This document shows, one piece after another, positions 38,301-51,868 of a stretch of 64,000 nucleotides of DNA. Below the pieces are notes generated by a model that searched no databases, was not told where the DNA came from, and saw only the letters and a list, made by a program, of their open reading frames with translations. The stretch is taken from contig CM077115.1 in NCBI GenBank assembly GCA_039619475.1, positions 35,105,083 to 35,169,082 on the forward strand, written 5' to 3'. A program made the position numbers and the translations under genes. Positions within the stretch are counted from its first letter, which is position 1. Every line of letters begins with the position of its first letter. The stretch comes from Icerya purchasi (taxonomy: Eukaryota > Arthropoda > Insecta > Hemiptera > Monophlebidae).

Positions 38301-38934
38301 GTTGCTTGTGTTCTCCTAATATTCGAATTTTCCGAAGCTGATTAAATAATTTACAATTCCAATTTTTGCATATATATTTTATTCAGATTAGTATATAAAG
38401 TATAACTAAATGCATATATGTACATCATGGAACATCGAACAATCCCCTTCTGAGTGTTTTCCAACTGGATCTGATGAACTAATTTGATGATTTTACGCTT
38501 CGGAGCAGATCTCCGACATTGGCGTGTTGGAGTTACCATCGTTATATAGCTAGTCTTTTACCATCTTAAGTTACCGATTATTACTTGTCAAGTATGCATT
38601 GCAGTGATTTTAGAGGCGAGACTTTCTTTCTAATATAAGAGACTCTTTAACCCTTTTTGTTTGTTCGGGCAATCCGAGGACGTATACTTGAATATTTAAT
38701 ACTCTTATTTTTTATTATTTGTTAGCCGTTCAATTTTATGTGTTTACTTTTTTATTGATTAGTTTTAATTATTTTGTTCGCCATCCAATTTTTAATTTTA
38801 TTTACGTGTTCCTTGCTCAATTTTTTATTATCTACGTAGATTGCAGCCATATTTGTTGTTAATGCAAGGCCGTTTGAAGTATTGTCCACATACGCGCACA
38901 CACACATATATATAATATATATATATATATGTTC
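35331..38934. other. AT-rich sequence flanking the RTE fragment
   Basis: ACAT and TA microsatellites (35761-35786, 37478-37498) and no supportable gene. The open frame at 37632-37997 is hydrophobic low-complexity F/L/S. Confidence 0.5.
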
Positions 38935-39295
38935 AGGCTCAACCAGAACCCACCGCCGTGCGCGTGGGGTCGACTTCTACCTTGCTTTAGTTCCCTTTGG
39001 GTGGGCTAAGAAGAGCTGAGTTGTCAGACACACTGCCGGAGCGTTCCAACGTAGCGATGGCTGAGGAAATGCTGAGCAGGCCGCTACCAAATAGAGCATG
39101 GTGACTCGGCAGTGAGGCGTTCTACCGCATATTCCTCGGCGCTCTTGCCGGCGAGTTCCTCAGCGCCGGAATCATATCCTGTGAACGTTCTCATGCAAAG
39201 TAGCTGATAAAGTTCGTGGATGGTTCTGGTATCGGTGTAAGACGTGTGAAGGTAAAGGCTATGAACACGTTGGGTGGTTGGGGGTCAAATTACAA
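38935..39295. repeat. GC-richer block of probable repeat origin
   Basis: A sharply bounded block of near-balanced composition sits between two (TA)n stretches (38905-38930 and 39326-39340). It contains CCTCGGCGCTCTTGCCGGCG and GCGTGGGGTCGACTTC. There is no open frame of note. Flanking TA repeats and the abrupt composition change suggest a transposable element UTR, but no family was recognised. Confidence 0.4.
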
Positions 39296-39344
39296 CAACT
39301 AGTAATACATGTGTATGTATGTATAATATATATATATTGGTAAA

Positions 39345-39737
39345 AGCGGCCTTCTTCTTCTTAAGGTGCCGTACGCTACATAGCGCGTTGGCGCAAACTA
39401 TTCGTACATTTTTAGCTGTACCGATATAGGTTGTGTACCAGGCAATTGTTTATATGCAACGCAGGTGTACACACGCAAGACTACATTCGGAACTGATAGT
39501 AATCGTTTGATTTATATCGACATATACAAGTGCAGTCCGTCCGGTGTGGGTCTACTGTGTACTGACCTAGCGCGCATATGTTGTACGTGGTGGTTTGTCA
39601 TTGCCTTCCACGTGATTATTAGCGATTATTCATTTATTTATTTAATTCTTGTAATAAGTTCTGTCGTCGCTCGGGATCGAACCCGTGACCGCCATATCGG
39701 AAGTCTAGCGCTCTAGCAACTAGGCTATCGCGAAGTA
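39345..39737 (-). mobile_element. tRNA-derived SINE, family 1, copy B
   Basis: This is a fuller copy of the 5 kb element. The minus-strand head (about 39737 inward) has an A-box-like TAGCCTAGTTGCTAGAGCG and an intact B box GGTTCGATCCC (complement of 39677-39687). The body matches copy A over about 330 bases. The 3' end (39352-39405) carries GCCAACGCGC, GCGTACGGCA and a GAA repeat. Almost the same motif order occurs in a separate LINE-like tail at 40621-40672, suggesting the SINE borrowed the tail of its partner LINE. Confidence 0.8.
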
Positions 39738-40620
39738 CCACTGTTTTAATACTAAAAGATTTTGATAGAGATATAAATTTAACATCGAAACTTCTATTCG
39801 ACAAGTTTGACACGAAGCTTTTTTAAAGTAATATTTTACTAAATAGTAAACGAATAAAAGAAGGATATTTAAAAGTATATCCGCGGATACGTTTTCAAGT
39901 AAGGCCCATGGATATTGCTAGGAAACAGGCATGAATAAAAATACTACTTACGACATGAGCATATTATATAAGTCAGTTCTTTATTTTAGTATGGTGTCGC
40001 CAATAAATTAAAAGCATGAACAAGTATTCTACAGTGGATTGAAACTGGAAATGGAAAGGTCTGTATTCAAAGTGTTTATGTAATGTAAATATTGCAGAGT
40101 TTAGGGCAAATCGTACGCACGCTCATACGTTTCGGCTCATAATCTATCGGTGCTGTTTTTTAGTTCCTACAATGAAAGGACTCCCGGCAATTTGCAATTC
40201 AGTGTAACAATCATGTCAACAGGCCTACAAATGCGGGGTTAGCTGGATATTACTGTAATTTGCGGACAGTCAAATGAGTCGGTTATAGAGGGAAACGTCC
40301 CGTTTCGTCCGCGTTTGTCCTACTTCGAAGTAGGTTTAGTTTAGCGTTAATGAGTTTTCTATTTTTTTTTTTTAGATTAATATCATATTTAAGAGGCGTA
40401 AAATATTCATTAAATCAAGAGTTACCCTTAGGATCGAGCCTTCTAGAGGGTAATTAATTTTCTTACAAAACAATTAATGATTTTTAAATCAGGAGTTTTT
40501 AATGCTTTTTCATGCGTCGTTTAAAACATGATTTCCTTCTTTAAAGAATCGAAATGCTAATTATATATTTGTTGTTTAACGTGTTATTCCAATAAAAATT
40601 TGTAAAAAATAGTAACCGAT

Positions 40621-40672
40621 CTTCTTCTTCTTCTTGATGCCGTACTCTTCCCAGAGCGTTGGCGATATCTAG
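40621..40672 (-). mobile_element. LINE-like 3' tail fragment
   Basis: On the minus strand the segment reads CGCCAACGCTCTGG, AGTACGGCATC and (AAG)n. Translated, it gives a short ANALG..R.RHQEEEE-type end typical of some LINE polyproteins. Its motif order matches the 3' end of the SINE at 39345-39405. Confidence 0.4.
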
Positions 40673-43600
40673 GAAATAATTTCACACTATGAAAACTGGA
40701 ACAAAAAAAATTAATTTACAGGCCATTTGAAAAAGACCAAAATATATCCGAATTTTAGATTTTATTCAAAAATTTTGTTCGTTACTTCTTTTCTTACAAA
40801 AACAATTAACGTATATATTCTCAATTATGTAAATAAAGTAGGAGCGATGCGGTTAATAATTTAATATTTTCCTGTGAACGTTAATAATAATTCGTGTTTT
40901 TTCACATAGTCCAATGAAATTCGAACTGTCATCTCTAGTTTGTACTTATTAACGAGCTTTTACCGGTTCGTGAGAACACAAACAGGAGTATTTACGTTGC
41001 CTAGCCGGTGTCCAGTGTATGGTAGAGAAGAAGTTGAGTAATATACTGGGGTCGAAATTATTCACTTTCATAAGACTCGTTGGATATCTCGTTAGTCGGC
41101 TATTAGTTACCACTCGGTCAGCACCGCCGGCGTTTTACCAGTTCGCCAATTTTTCGTATATACCCTTAACACAAATTGTTTGAAATAATAAGAAAAAAAA
41201 ATTGCATACTACAGTATGAAGGTGTATTTCATTAAAATTATAATCGATATTCGTTTAAAAGGTCGAATTCAGGGACTCGTTTACTACAAGAGGAACGATC
41301 GGTTATTGAATGATTCATTTATTTCGGAGATTGAATGCCGAGATGTGGTGGTTTCTTCAACTTTTAAAGAACTCGAATTTTTTGCTTCATGCGGACTGCT
41401 ATTAATTCGCGTTCTTTCTAGCTATCGAAACATTAAAATCGAACAGTTACGCCGACAGTTCAACTACTTACCGTAAACTCCGGTTAGATTTATGGTTTTC
41501 AGTCGACGAAACTAAATTATGACATCTGATATTCTGTATACTTGTTATTTGTACACAGATATATCTGTCATTTCACTTTTTCTTCCACTTAGACTAAACG
41601 CACACACGCCCGTCTACACCACTACAGTTAAATATCTATCGTTTTCCGGGTTTTTTTCTTATTTTCCTTTTGATTTTAGGATTTCCCGGACGTAGAAAAC
41701 CATAATAAATAAAAGATGGTTCAAAAATGCAAAAATAAAACTCGAAAAAAAAAAAAGCAAACAAAATTCAATAACTTTGAAACGGGTTAACAAACTTGAA
41801 ATTAGGTACATATAAAGTAAAATTAGAGTACTCCGAGAAAATGAGTAACTCTGAGGTAAATTTTGGACGCGAGAAGTGCCAGGAAAACGCCAAAGATATT
41901 ATTATTTAAAAAATAACACTCAAAAAATTCATAACTCGGCATTAAAGGTAATACAGTAAATGTAAAATTACAATTTTTTTAAATCTAAAATTGTAATATA
42001 TAAAATGAACATTTTCAATTAATTTGATCGAGCAAAATAGCAGCAAAAAGCTACGTCTGCGTAATGGGACCTCGGCCGATTAATAAAAAAAGAAACAAAA
42101 TATCTGTTAAACATAGAAAATGTGTAGCCGATATCTCAATTTCAAATTTAAACACTTTCCCGGTGTAAGGAACTCGGGGGAGTCTGGACAAAAATAATTA
42201 TTTTTTCCGGGTGTATTTTATACTACGAGTAACAAAGTTGTATTAACGAAACTGTCCGAAAAGATTCAAAAAAAAAGAGCAGGACGGTAATAAAATAGCA
42301 TTATAAAAGAACGCGTATTCACGAGAATAATTCCGCATAACAGCTTCAAAGTGGAACAGAACTACTGCTTGTTTTGAATTTGGTATTGTCTAAAATTACG
42401 GCAGCAATCTTTAGCCAATGAAGATGCTCGATTTTATAAATTCCTGTTCGATTATATATATGCATAATAATAGTTTGGCCGCATTTTCGCACAAAAGAAG
42501 AATTATAATTTTTTGTTCAACATATTATACGTACAAATGTTACGTGTTAGATGAAATCGTTCTTTTTAAAGTACTATTTTCCGAGTTTGGCCTATTTAAA
42601 TATTTTTGCTTAGCTCTATACGTATTTTTATATTTTCATACTGATTTTAAAACACGCGTAATTGCGGTATTTCTCGCTCCCCCCGACCATTTCTAATAAT
42701 ATCAGGATAGTATAATTTTTTTATAAGGCATCATTTATGTATGATAATTGTTGTTTTATTATTTGTTTGAAAGGCGAGTGTTTTCCAAATTTAAAGTAGC
42801 AAATTGTAATGAATTTTTTTTTTCTCCTTAGAAACCCCGATGATTCTTCTTTACCGGAACTTAATAAAATCTTATTTGAACAATTACTCTTAAATGTAAC
42901 TCAAAAATTCAGACCCCAGGCAGTTGTGTTCTCCTGCGTAGTACCGACGGACGTTAACAAAACGGTTTCCCACTAGATCAAGGGGGGGCTTTACTACACT
43001 TAAAGAGAAGCGAAGTTAAGAATCCTACTTGAATCTATAAACTTCATTCATGAACATCAAAGCTGTCTCTCATTGTCCTTACATTTGAAATTAACGAGCA
43101 CGTAGAGGGCGCACGATTCAATTATATCCGTTTCGCGTTCGGAAATGTGCAGGTTGCCCAGGGTTTTCTTCTGCAAGTCTAGATCGTTCAACCCTGCCAC
43201 ATTTTGCTCGATCCTGATTATTACTAATTTCACAGCTTCTGATGGCTTTGCCCTACAGATTGACTTCCTTAAGGCACACCGTTACTTTTTTTTTTTTTAA
43301 ATTCTGAAGGAAAGATAAGCAAACAATTCTTAATGTTTCATATCGTTTTACATCTCTGATGATCTCTTTCGAGCGTGTGGATCATTATCCAATGTTAATC
43401 AAAAAGAGCCAGATTTCAGTGTAAGTGTGGTACACATGTGTGTACACTTAATGTGTTAGCGTGTGGACTCCCATGTGAGTACTAGTAACATTTCGTCCAC
43501 GGTGCGCCACTCACGGGTATTCTTTGAATGGCGGTGGCATTCTTTGCGTTTTCGACATTTGATTAAGCGGATTCAGAAAACTAAACTCCTTCAATTACAT

Positions 43601-44557
43601 ACGATATAAAGGTTAATAATCTAGAAGGTATCGAAACAATCTAAAAGGTATTAAAAACAAAAAAAGAAAAACAAAGATAGAAAAAACTTCTCTAGTATAC
43701 CGTCTCTTGAGTTGTTTTTTTTTTTTTTCTTTTTTGGGCTCGTCAACTATGGACATTAGTAAATTTTGAGTGTGGACTGAGGTTTTTTAAATTTTACCAG
43801 CATTATTGGCTACTATGAGTAATCGATTATAATTTTAACATTATTCATTAGAGATAGTTTGAAAAAGCTGAAATAAAAAAGAAAAAAAAGATCGTGTTTT
43901 AAGGGTGAAACAGCAGACGACAACGAACAAGCAAAGTATTGTAGTAACACTTCAAGCCGGAACAAGGGAACGCCCTATCCTAATGTGACGTAAGAAGAAA
44001 ATTAATACAAAAAAGGAATTTGGTGAAAAAATTTATTATATTGATTTAAAAAACGGAACGATTTAATGTTGCGATGCGAAATAAATTCCGAAGTGATCGC
44101 AACGAAAGAATGCTCAGAGCCGTAAGAAGGTACATTTAGTCATCGAGAAAAGTTCTGGTTATGTTGATGCCTATGAAGCGACCAACGTTTTTTTTCTTTT
44201 TTGTCGATTTTTGTTAGGAAGCGGATTATGAATTAGTCCATAAATGCGCACATATAATGTTAGTCGACTCTATCCCGATTTATAGTAGATTATGGGGCCT
44301 TAAATTCGAATTCGATGATGTCTCCTCTACACATTGTTTAAAGCGGCAGTCGCCCTGCCATATGTTTTATTCTACTATAATGAAGTGATAATTTAAAAAT
44401 TCGTTTTTTTTTTAAAATTTTTCTACACTTTTTTAGCATATCGTTATATCCTGCAAGTCGTCCAAAAGCGGAATTACTCGAACTGAATAAAGTAAATTTT
44501 GATAGGTCTACGCAGTTATTGTTTTAGTTAAAGTTTTGCCGATTTTTATATGTATAC
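40673..44557. other. AT-rich non-coding sequence
   Basis: Only the minus-strand open stretch at 43057-43281 stands out. No repeats or exons are otherwise supportable. Confidence 0.5.
43057..43281 (-). other. short open frame with coding-like composition, function unknown
   Basis: On the minus strand a 74-codon open stretch has no low-complexity bias and includes SEAVKLVIIRIEQNVAGLND then LDLQKKTLGNLHISERETD, ending at TGA (43057-43059). It has no ATG near its start and no recognised domain. It could be an exon remnant, a pseudogene or a transposon fragment. Confidence 0.25.
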
Positions 44558-44620
44558 TAGCTGACCCGGCGAACTTCGTACCGCCACAGAAATAATAAAT
44601 TTTGTGTTAACTTATTAGCT
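44558..44620. repeat. dispersed insect repeat motif (TAGCTGACCCGGCGAACTTC)
   Basis: The motif starting ACTAGCTGACCCGGCG is one I know as a widely dispersed repeat end in insect genomes, usually followed by GTA.CGCC as here. Only about 60 bases are recognisable. The rest of the element, presumably to the right, is AT-rich and unresolved. The class (Helitron-like or other) is not decided. Confidence 0.45.
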
Positions 44621-45943
44621 GAATTAAATTTAGCTTTTTATTAATACTCAAAATGAATTAAGTTCAATAAATGTGCAAAAACCAAAAAGACAAATATTTT
44701 AATTACATTGAAACGTATTTTAATTACGCGTGGCAGCAAGGCATTATTCACCTTAGTAACAAAAATCAGTATAAATTTATATTAAAAATTTAAAGTAAAT
44801 ACTCAATTTATATACTTGTTAATTAATAAAGTGTGTACTCTATGCAGTTAGCTGATGATGGGCTATACACGAAAAAACAACGTGTTTCTAATGATCTCTA
44901 ATTTCTTAAAGTAAATTTATACCGATTTTTAAGATGCTGTATACGCTATAAAATACAGAATCCCAATAAAATAGTTCAGAAACGACAAAAATATTTATTT
45001 CTACAATAGTTCGGAAACGGTTTGACTTATCGCAATTGGATGATAAATTACAATTAAACTTCTGTCTGTGACAATTTACAACTTTAAACTGAGCGATTAT
45101 CCTGGGCGGCAAAAAACCGTCTAGAATATATAATATGGAATTTAGAACGACCTCAAAAATCGCCCTTAAAAAAATCGCAGTTCGTCACCAGATAACTCTT
45201 TAAAGGCGAAATTCAAAACAAATTAAAACACAGGAGCCCTTTATGGAAATTCAAAAATTCATTGAAAGAAAAAAATGATTAAACGTTCGGACGACAAAAT
45301 ACACATGTAAAATTTGACAAATATAAATTTTTTAGCAAAGAATAGCGTGCAGCAGAGCGCGTTCAACTTGCGGACAACTACGCGATGAGTTGCTGAAGGC
45401 AAAGGAGCCTCGACGACGTTCAGACTAAGACTAAAATTAGGTATTCAACTAAAAGTGTATGTGGCGAAGATCGCTCGATGTCTTCTTGCCTTTCGCTAAA
45501 CGACTAGTTTTTACAAAAAAATATTTATTAAACAAAACGCCGCCGAAAAGATCTTTTCAGAAAGTTAGAGTCGTTATTTAGCGGTGATCACCCTGCCGGT
45601 ATGCCTTTTCGGATTTTTTGTTAAAAAATTTCTGCCGGCTCAACATAGCTCCTCGGTACGCATTTCAAACGCCTATACCGCCTGCAAAGGCTCTGCAGAG
45701 AAACCAGTTCGCTATCCCGGTGCAGCGGTCAGAACATTTGTGCTGGGATCCTTCGATTTTTTTAGCCGAGAAAGCGTCTTTGACAAATCATGCCGTGTTT
45801 GCCCGATGCCGAGACCGCCGAGACCGCCGAGAAATTAATGATTTTTATTATTTTCCAGCTCGGACAGCGTTGACAAAGGCCGTAAGAAATGCTGAATCCG
45901 TCTTAATATATAAAGATACACACATATATATATATATATATAT

Positions 45944-46310
45944 ATAAACTCGGCCATTTTGGCCTTGCAAGGGGCTGCGCCCCTTGACCCGTCTTGCTGT
46001 CATTTCTGTCTCTTTCACTTCTATACTTTGTATAAAATGATCAAAATTTACAACGTAATTCTTACTGGCATCAACACACAAAAAAAATAACATAACCACA
46101 AAAGTACTATTCTAACATTTAACTTTCATTATATAAAATTAAGGCATTTTTTCGTTACATTTTTCGTTACATATTTCATTACATAAAATTGTGACATTTT
46201 TTAAATAACAAGAAAAAAATTCTTTAAAATATAACAAACGTTACGTAAAAAAGGGACATTTTTTCGAATGGGGCGGTAGCCTAAGAATTACGTTGTAATT
46301 AATATATATA
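45944..46310. mobile_element. candidate inverted-repeat element between TA microsatellites
   Basis: The block lies between (TA)n at 45925-45946 and (TA)n at 46301-46317. It contains a hairpin AAGGGGCTGCGCCCCTTG (45969-45986). A perfect 15-base inverted pair ACAACGTAATTCTTA (46050-46064) and TAAGAATTACGTTGT (46282-46296) frames tandem TTTTTCGTTACAT-type units (46148-46190). There is no coding sequence. The structure suggests a MITE or Helitron-like end, not confirmed. Confidence 0.4.
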
Positions 46311-49300
46311 TATATATGTGTGTGTGTATGTAGGTGTATGTATATAAACGAATAACGAGAAGATTGAAAACGAGAGATATTTTCCAGTTGGATATAAAAT
46401 GCATCGCGACTGAAACCGGGAGTTCTAAGGAATCGAAACTAAGAAAATGAAAGATGCTTCGTCATTTGATTATACCGTGAATATCGGCCAATAGTGGAAA
46501 AAACCGAAAAACAAAACAATTAATTAATGATATAAAAGGTTTTAGTAAAATTCGTACGGGACTTATGATCGGTTGCAAAATTTAGGATTTTTGCAGTAAA
46601 GGATTTTCTTAGCGACAACGGAATGTCATGTTGGTTACGCATGTTTTAGACGAATTTCAGTAAATACGTACACGGCCTGCCGTGTCAAATATTCGACATG
46701 TTTTTTTTTTTTTTTTTTTGTTTGGTGCACTGGTTTAAATGGGGTTCACTTATTTCGGATAGGGATTTTCATACCGACACGTATTTTATTTAGCACTCAC
46801 TTTGTTTTGTTTTTTTTTTTTCTTTTTTCGATATTCACTAGATATCATAAATCTCTATTGAACGAGCACAAGATCTGCTGTAAAACACTATTTAGAGACT
46901 TTGTAATGGATTGTGGAATCGATTAACATCCCAAATGTGGCTGAAATATTTTTATGCGGCACTAGGAAATCAATTACGATACCAGTTTATGGATATCAGC
47001 ATCGATTCAACGGATTATTCGATGGCTATAATATAAGAAGCCGGCCTTTTAAATTGAAACTTTTTAAATATTACATCTTGAAAGTGTAGCAGACAGATAT
47101 TTAATAATGTTGGGCTCGTATACGAGAAAAACAAATGTACCCCGTAATTCAAGTATTAAGTTTAAAAAAAAAAAAAAAAAAAACATTGCGTGCGCTGAAC
47201 CGTGTAAGATGAATAGATTAAACGATAGAGCGCCGTTGTATTTGAAAACAATTCAAATTCCTTACGAATATGGTATTCTTTTCGAAAATTTTCCCCTTAT
47301 TCGTCGGTTTTAGTTTTTGAACTACTTTTAATATCGGCTCATTTCCATCCCCTTTTTGAAAAGACCGATTTAAATTTTACCCGCTTGTTTCTGAAAAAAC
47401 CTTAGGCATTTTTTTTTTTTTGTTGCTGGTTTTTACTTTAACCATCACAATGTCAATATAACTCTAAAAGTTACTAGACACTTGCAACTACATGGATACA
47501 TACTGACCAATGTGAAGCATCTTTTGTGAACTTATGATGACATGCTAACACACAGATACATAAATGTCTGATCACCTTTCCGGAATGGAAAATGAGTTTG
47601 TAATCTTTTTACGCTATTTACATTCTGCCTAAGAGTGACAGAACTCTTCTTATACACTCCATTCCTACTGCTTTTCTAGGCGCGCCACGACGATATCTCG
47701 ATTTCCTCTCGTTCATTTAATGTCGTTTTCCTTTTCTCGAGTGATTTTTCAGTGGACTACTATCACGCTACAGTACTAGACCAAGTTTTTCTTCCGTTCT
47801 TACTCTCTTCATTTCATTTTTAATCTTTTCTTTTCGCGTCTAATTTTTAACGGATTTCTATTTTTCACATTCTCTCTATCCTCGCAATGTTCGCGAATTT
47901 CTAATAAATAGAAAATATATTGTTACCTCTTTTTTTTTTTTTTTTTTTCCGAATAAAAAAGTGATATTGCTTCATATAGTTAGGACGCGAGAACCTCTTT
48001 TAGTGTCCTGTGTACCGAAAATATTTCCCTTAGTAAAAGGCGTACAATACGCATTGTGGCAACATTATTTTAATTATAATAACTTATCGACTATTTGTTG
48101 TTCAGTAAAAGCGTTTAGTACGTGAAGTTGAAAAGTACGTAAAAGTAGGAAGAGGAAATCGATAACCAAAATGGAAGTTGTTGGGCTGACCACAAAAGAT
48201 TCCAAAAAAATAACCGGGTGTTTCTGAATTTTCGAGAATCCGATGGATAGCATGATGTTTTTAGCAGCGGTCAAGACGCAAAAAGTGTAAATTAAAAAAA
48301 TCTATCATCAGGTTTTCATGTAATTTCTTTATCGATACTCACTAGCATTCGGTAATTCACTCGATTGTGTTCTAAAAAAATATTAAAATTGTATACTTTA
48401 TAATTACGGAATTAGTTCAGAAAGAGTAAGTTTTTTTTTGCAAGTATTAACTGTTGTAATAAGTGTCATAAGTACCATCGCAAAGAAAGGTGAAAAATGC
48501 GATTGTCCATTTTAGTATAGTTAACGAAAAATAATTTGCTTTTCTAAAAAAAGATGAAAATATAATAATAATCCTAAGCAATAGATTAAAAATTTAACTT
48601 TTGTCTTATATTTAGGGGTGAAAAATAAAACGAAATTATAAAATTATACCTTAAATATGATAGTTTAGAAATAGTAAGAAAGATAGTATTTTTTTTATTA
48701 GACACTTTACTTCTTTTTTATTTTTGTTAGTAATCCGATCCGAATTCTTTTTGTTCGCGAGCAAGTTTAAATATATATATATTTCTCATTGAACTATTTT
48801 TAATTAAAATTGCAAAATAAAAATTAAAAATAAATAAAAATGGCAAAAGATCGACGACAGCTGTGTTTAAAATAGAATAAAAAAGGAACATTAATAGTTT
48901 TACTAGAAGATTTAAATCCGTAGGTAAAATTCGTACAAATCTTTTATCATTTAATGAAATTTCTCTGTTATAACAAATTTTTTTCGTAAAGGCTTTGGTC
49001 CTTTGGAGGGGGAGATCGCCACGGACATATATATAAATATTTTAAACATTTTATCGAATTTTTATGCGTAAATTAAAAATGCGTTTTTTTATACAACCAG
49101 CATACACGCGTGCTGATCGATAACAAACTTACAACACAGTAAAAGTTCTAACAAAGGGGAAGTGCTGTGTAATACCTTTTCACTATCGAATATAGCCTTT
49201 GCGTCAAAGTTGAAATTATTCAGCGAGTAGAAGACACCCAACTGTGTTAAACTTTTGAATCGTTATTTCGCACCTAAATCGCCTCCAAGATTACTCGTAA

Positions 49301-51428
49301 TTTTCCAAGTTTTTGGCAAAATGAAAGTGGCTGCAAACTAGTATCACTCCACATCACTTTCGTATTTAGACCATTGTGTGAACTTCGAAGATAAAAGGAA
49401 AGAATAAAAAGAAGGAAGCAGTTGAGATATATAGTGCAGAACCTTCTCCAAGAAGGTATCTCTATCTTTAATCTAATAAAATGAGAATATGGTGTCCTAT
49501 TCGCAGACACTGCGCAACTTAAAGTCTCTGTAATTGATGGTGCGAGGTTTTTTCTATTTCACGCGATAAAAGTGTTAAGAAATCGGATATAATAGGCGCG
49601 GCGCAGTCTTCGAAACAGACTAAAGGCGAATTGTGAAATATGTTGGCTGGGATTTTCGCTGAAGCCTTTGTGTTGCGCCGGGCGATTATTTAGCGGCAAG
49701 GTGGGCGCCGTGGGTGTAAGCAGCAGTGGAAAGTGTATCTGGGCGGCGTTGTGTTCGAGGAATAAAGCACGTTTTGCGGCGATTGTATTTAGAATGGAAT
49801 GGCTGTAGTGACCTAATCGGCCAGGAGGAAAATGTTGCTCGGCAAACGAATACAAAATGAGGCAAAGGTCGTCGTCGAAAAGGCTGCTTCCTCGGAAGAA
49901 CACACCACCTCGACTCTGATATTCATCACTGGCAAATAAGTTCATTTAAGATCAGTTCACGCTCTAACCTACCTCTCAGAGTAGCGCCGCGACATTTCGA
50001 ATTCTGCGTCCGCTTAGCAACATCGGCGCCTTTTTAGAATTTTTTCCATTGTTTCTTCCAAAAAAAAGAAAAGAAATTCTTTTAATTTTCTTTTCTTTTC
50101 CTCTCCCACACACGCGCTCTCACTCCCTCCCTATCTCTCTCACTCTCTCTCTTGTGTTTACATTTATTCTTCTTTGCTTGTTCGCGATGCGTTTATGCGT
50201 TAAATTTATTTTCTTTCGATTTCCGCGTATTATCGGCCGGCCTTTTTCGATTCTGATTTTTATGCTGTTTGCGTATTTTTTCCAATATGTACCTTCCGTT
50301 GCAGTTATTAAAGTATTCCGATATGTATATCGCTAATAATCCATCACATCCGGAAGCCAGAGCGTTGGTTAGTAGTAATTTTCCGGAATTACCATTATAT
50401 AATGCGCACGTGCAATTTTTGAAAACAATTTTTACGCTGAATAAAATAATTATTCGTAACCATAATGCGTTCTCCTGTATCAGTTTCTCTCTCGATTTTG
50501 AGGAATAATGACGATTGAATAATCATAATCATTTTTCGTTATGAAACTTTAGCTTCTTGTTAAGCTTGTATCCTGCTCACGAATCCACGCTGCTAAGAAA
50601 ATTAACGGAGTTAGTCCGACTCTATACTTATTTACACTGCGCCTTTGAAGCAAGAATCTTTAATCGCTTATGAAATTGGCATGTCCCTTAATGATTATTT
50701 TTGCACTCAGAAAGCGGATTTGCTTGCTATTAGACTGTACAGATTTAATAATACTCCTGATATAACACGGATTCCATGATTTCCTTTAAATCCATTTCAT
50801 CTCCAGATGGTTACTTTTTGACGGTTAAAGTTCATAAATAGCTTCTCTTGCTAGATTTCAGTGGGTGCTTAGTTGCACCATCGGTATTCCCTCAGTTACT
50901 TTCTCTTTTTTGTCTCTGCAGGCGAGCTACACCGCTTTGTCAGTTTCACGTTTTTATCGAAATTTTCCACGATTCCATATATCCCAGAAAACGTGCAACT
51001 ATAATCCGCTTTGTTTCGGCCTATTTAGTCTGTAGAAGTGTGCTTGGCTTTCTCTAGTTCCGCTATTTATCTGGCCTTCTCTTTCAAACAATTCCGATCA
51101 AATACTGTGTTTAGATTTTAAATGGGTATAAAATTTGAGTAAACTTTCAACACCCCTTTGTAATACACGATATGAACAGATGCAGTATGCCACAGATATA
51201 TAAAACAGAAACAAAAAAAGAAATACAAAAACGAGAAAATAATTATCATCGATTAAAGCGAAGTTGGTGCATATTGTTTTAAAAAGTTCAATGAAAACAT
51301 AATTACAGACGAAAAACTTAAATGTTTACTAAACTGTACGCGTCCTTTTCGCTTATAAAAATTAATTTTAAATTGAATGGAAAAAAATGACCCGGTAGTA
51401 TTTTGGTGGTAAAAATATACTTAATCAT

Positions 51429-51460
<32 letters not shown>

Positions 51461-51868
51461 ACTATTTGTATCCTTTTTATCATCATTTTATTACGCTTGT
51501 TGTAATTGTTATTAATTTCATACTTTTTTGTTGCGTTGTTGCCATCCGCAGCAAATGGAGAAACTAAATTCACTGTACTTTTTTTTTTTTTTTTGGTAGA
51601 ATCGATGTTGTTTAGCGCGTTTTGTCCTTGATGTTCTAGATCTTTTGATCTCTTTTTTTCTCTTTTTTTCTTTTTTGTATTGCGAATTTTCACGAGCTCT
51701 CTTGCTAGACAAATGGGAAGGGTCATTTAAGACGACGTGTTACCTTCTTCGGCTCGTGTCTTAAAAATTTCCGTAATCCGTGTACCGTAAAAAAATACCT
51801 ATATGTTTAGACCGAAGGGTAAAAAATAAAATTTTTCAGCAGAGCCCTTTAAAGTTTAATCTGGCAAT
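46311..51868. other. non-coding, with a GC-richer block at 49.55-50.0 kb
   Basis: The block at 49559-49945 is open for 128 codons on the minus strand and CpG-rich, but shows no known domain or convincing codon bias. A regulatory element is equally possible. The rest is AT-rich with T-runs. Confidence 0.4.
51424..51455. repeat. (ATT)n microsatellite
   Basis: About ten ATT units lie in plain AT-rich sequence. A related ATT/ATTT tract occurs at 58322-58350. Confidence 0.9.

Noticed and set aside
39677..39737. Possible minus-strand tRNA gene
   Set aside because: The B box is intact, but the surrounding sequence continues as a dispersed SINE body rather than an acceptor stem.
49559..49945. 128-codon minus-strand open frame in a GC-richer block
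   Set aside because: No recognisable domain or splice structure; CpG-rich DNA lacks stops by composition. Kept only as a possible regulatory block.
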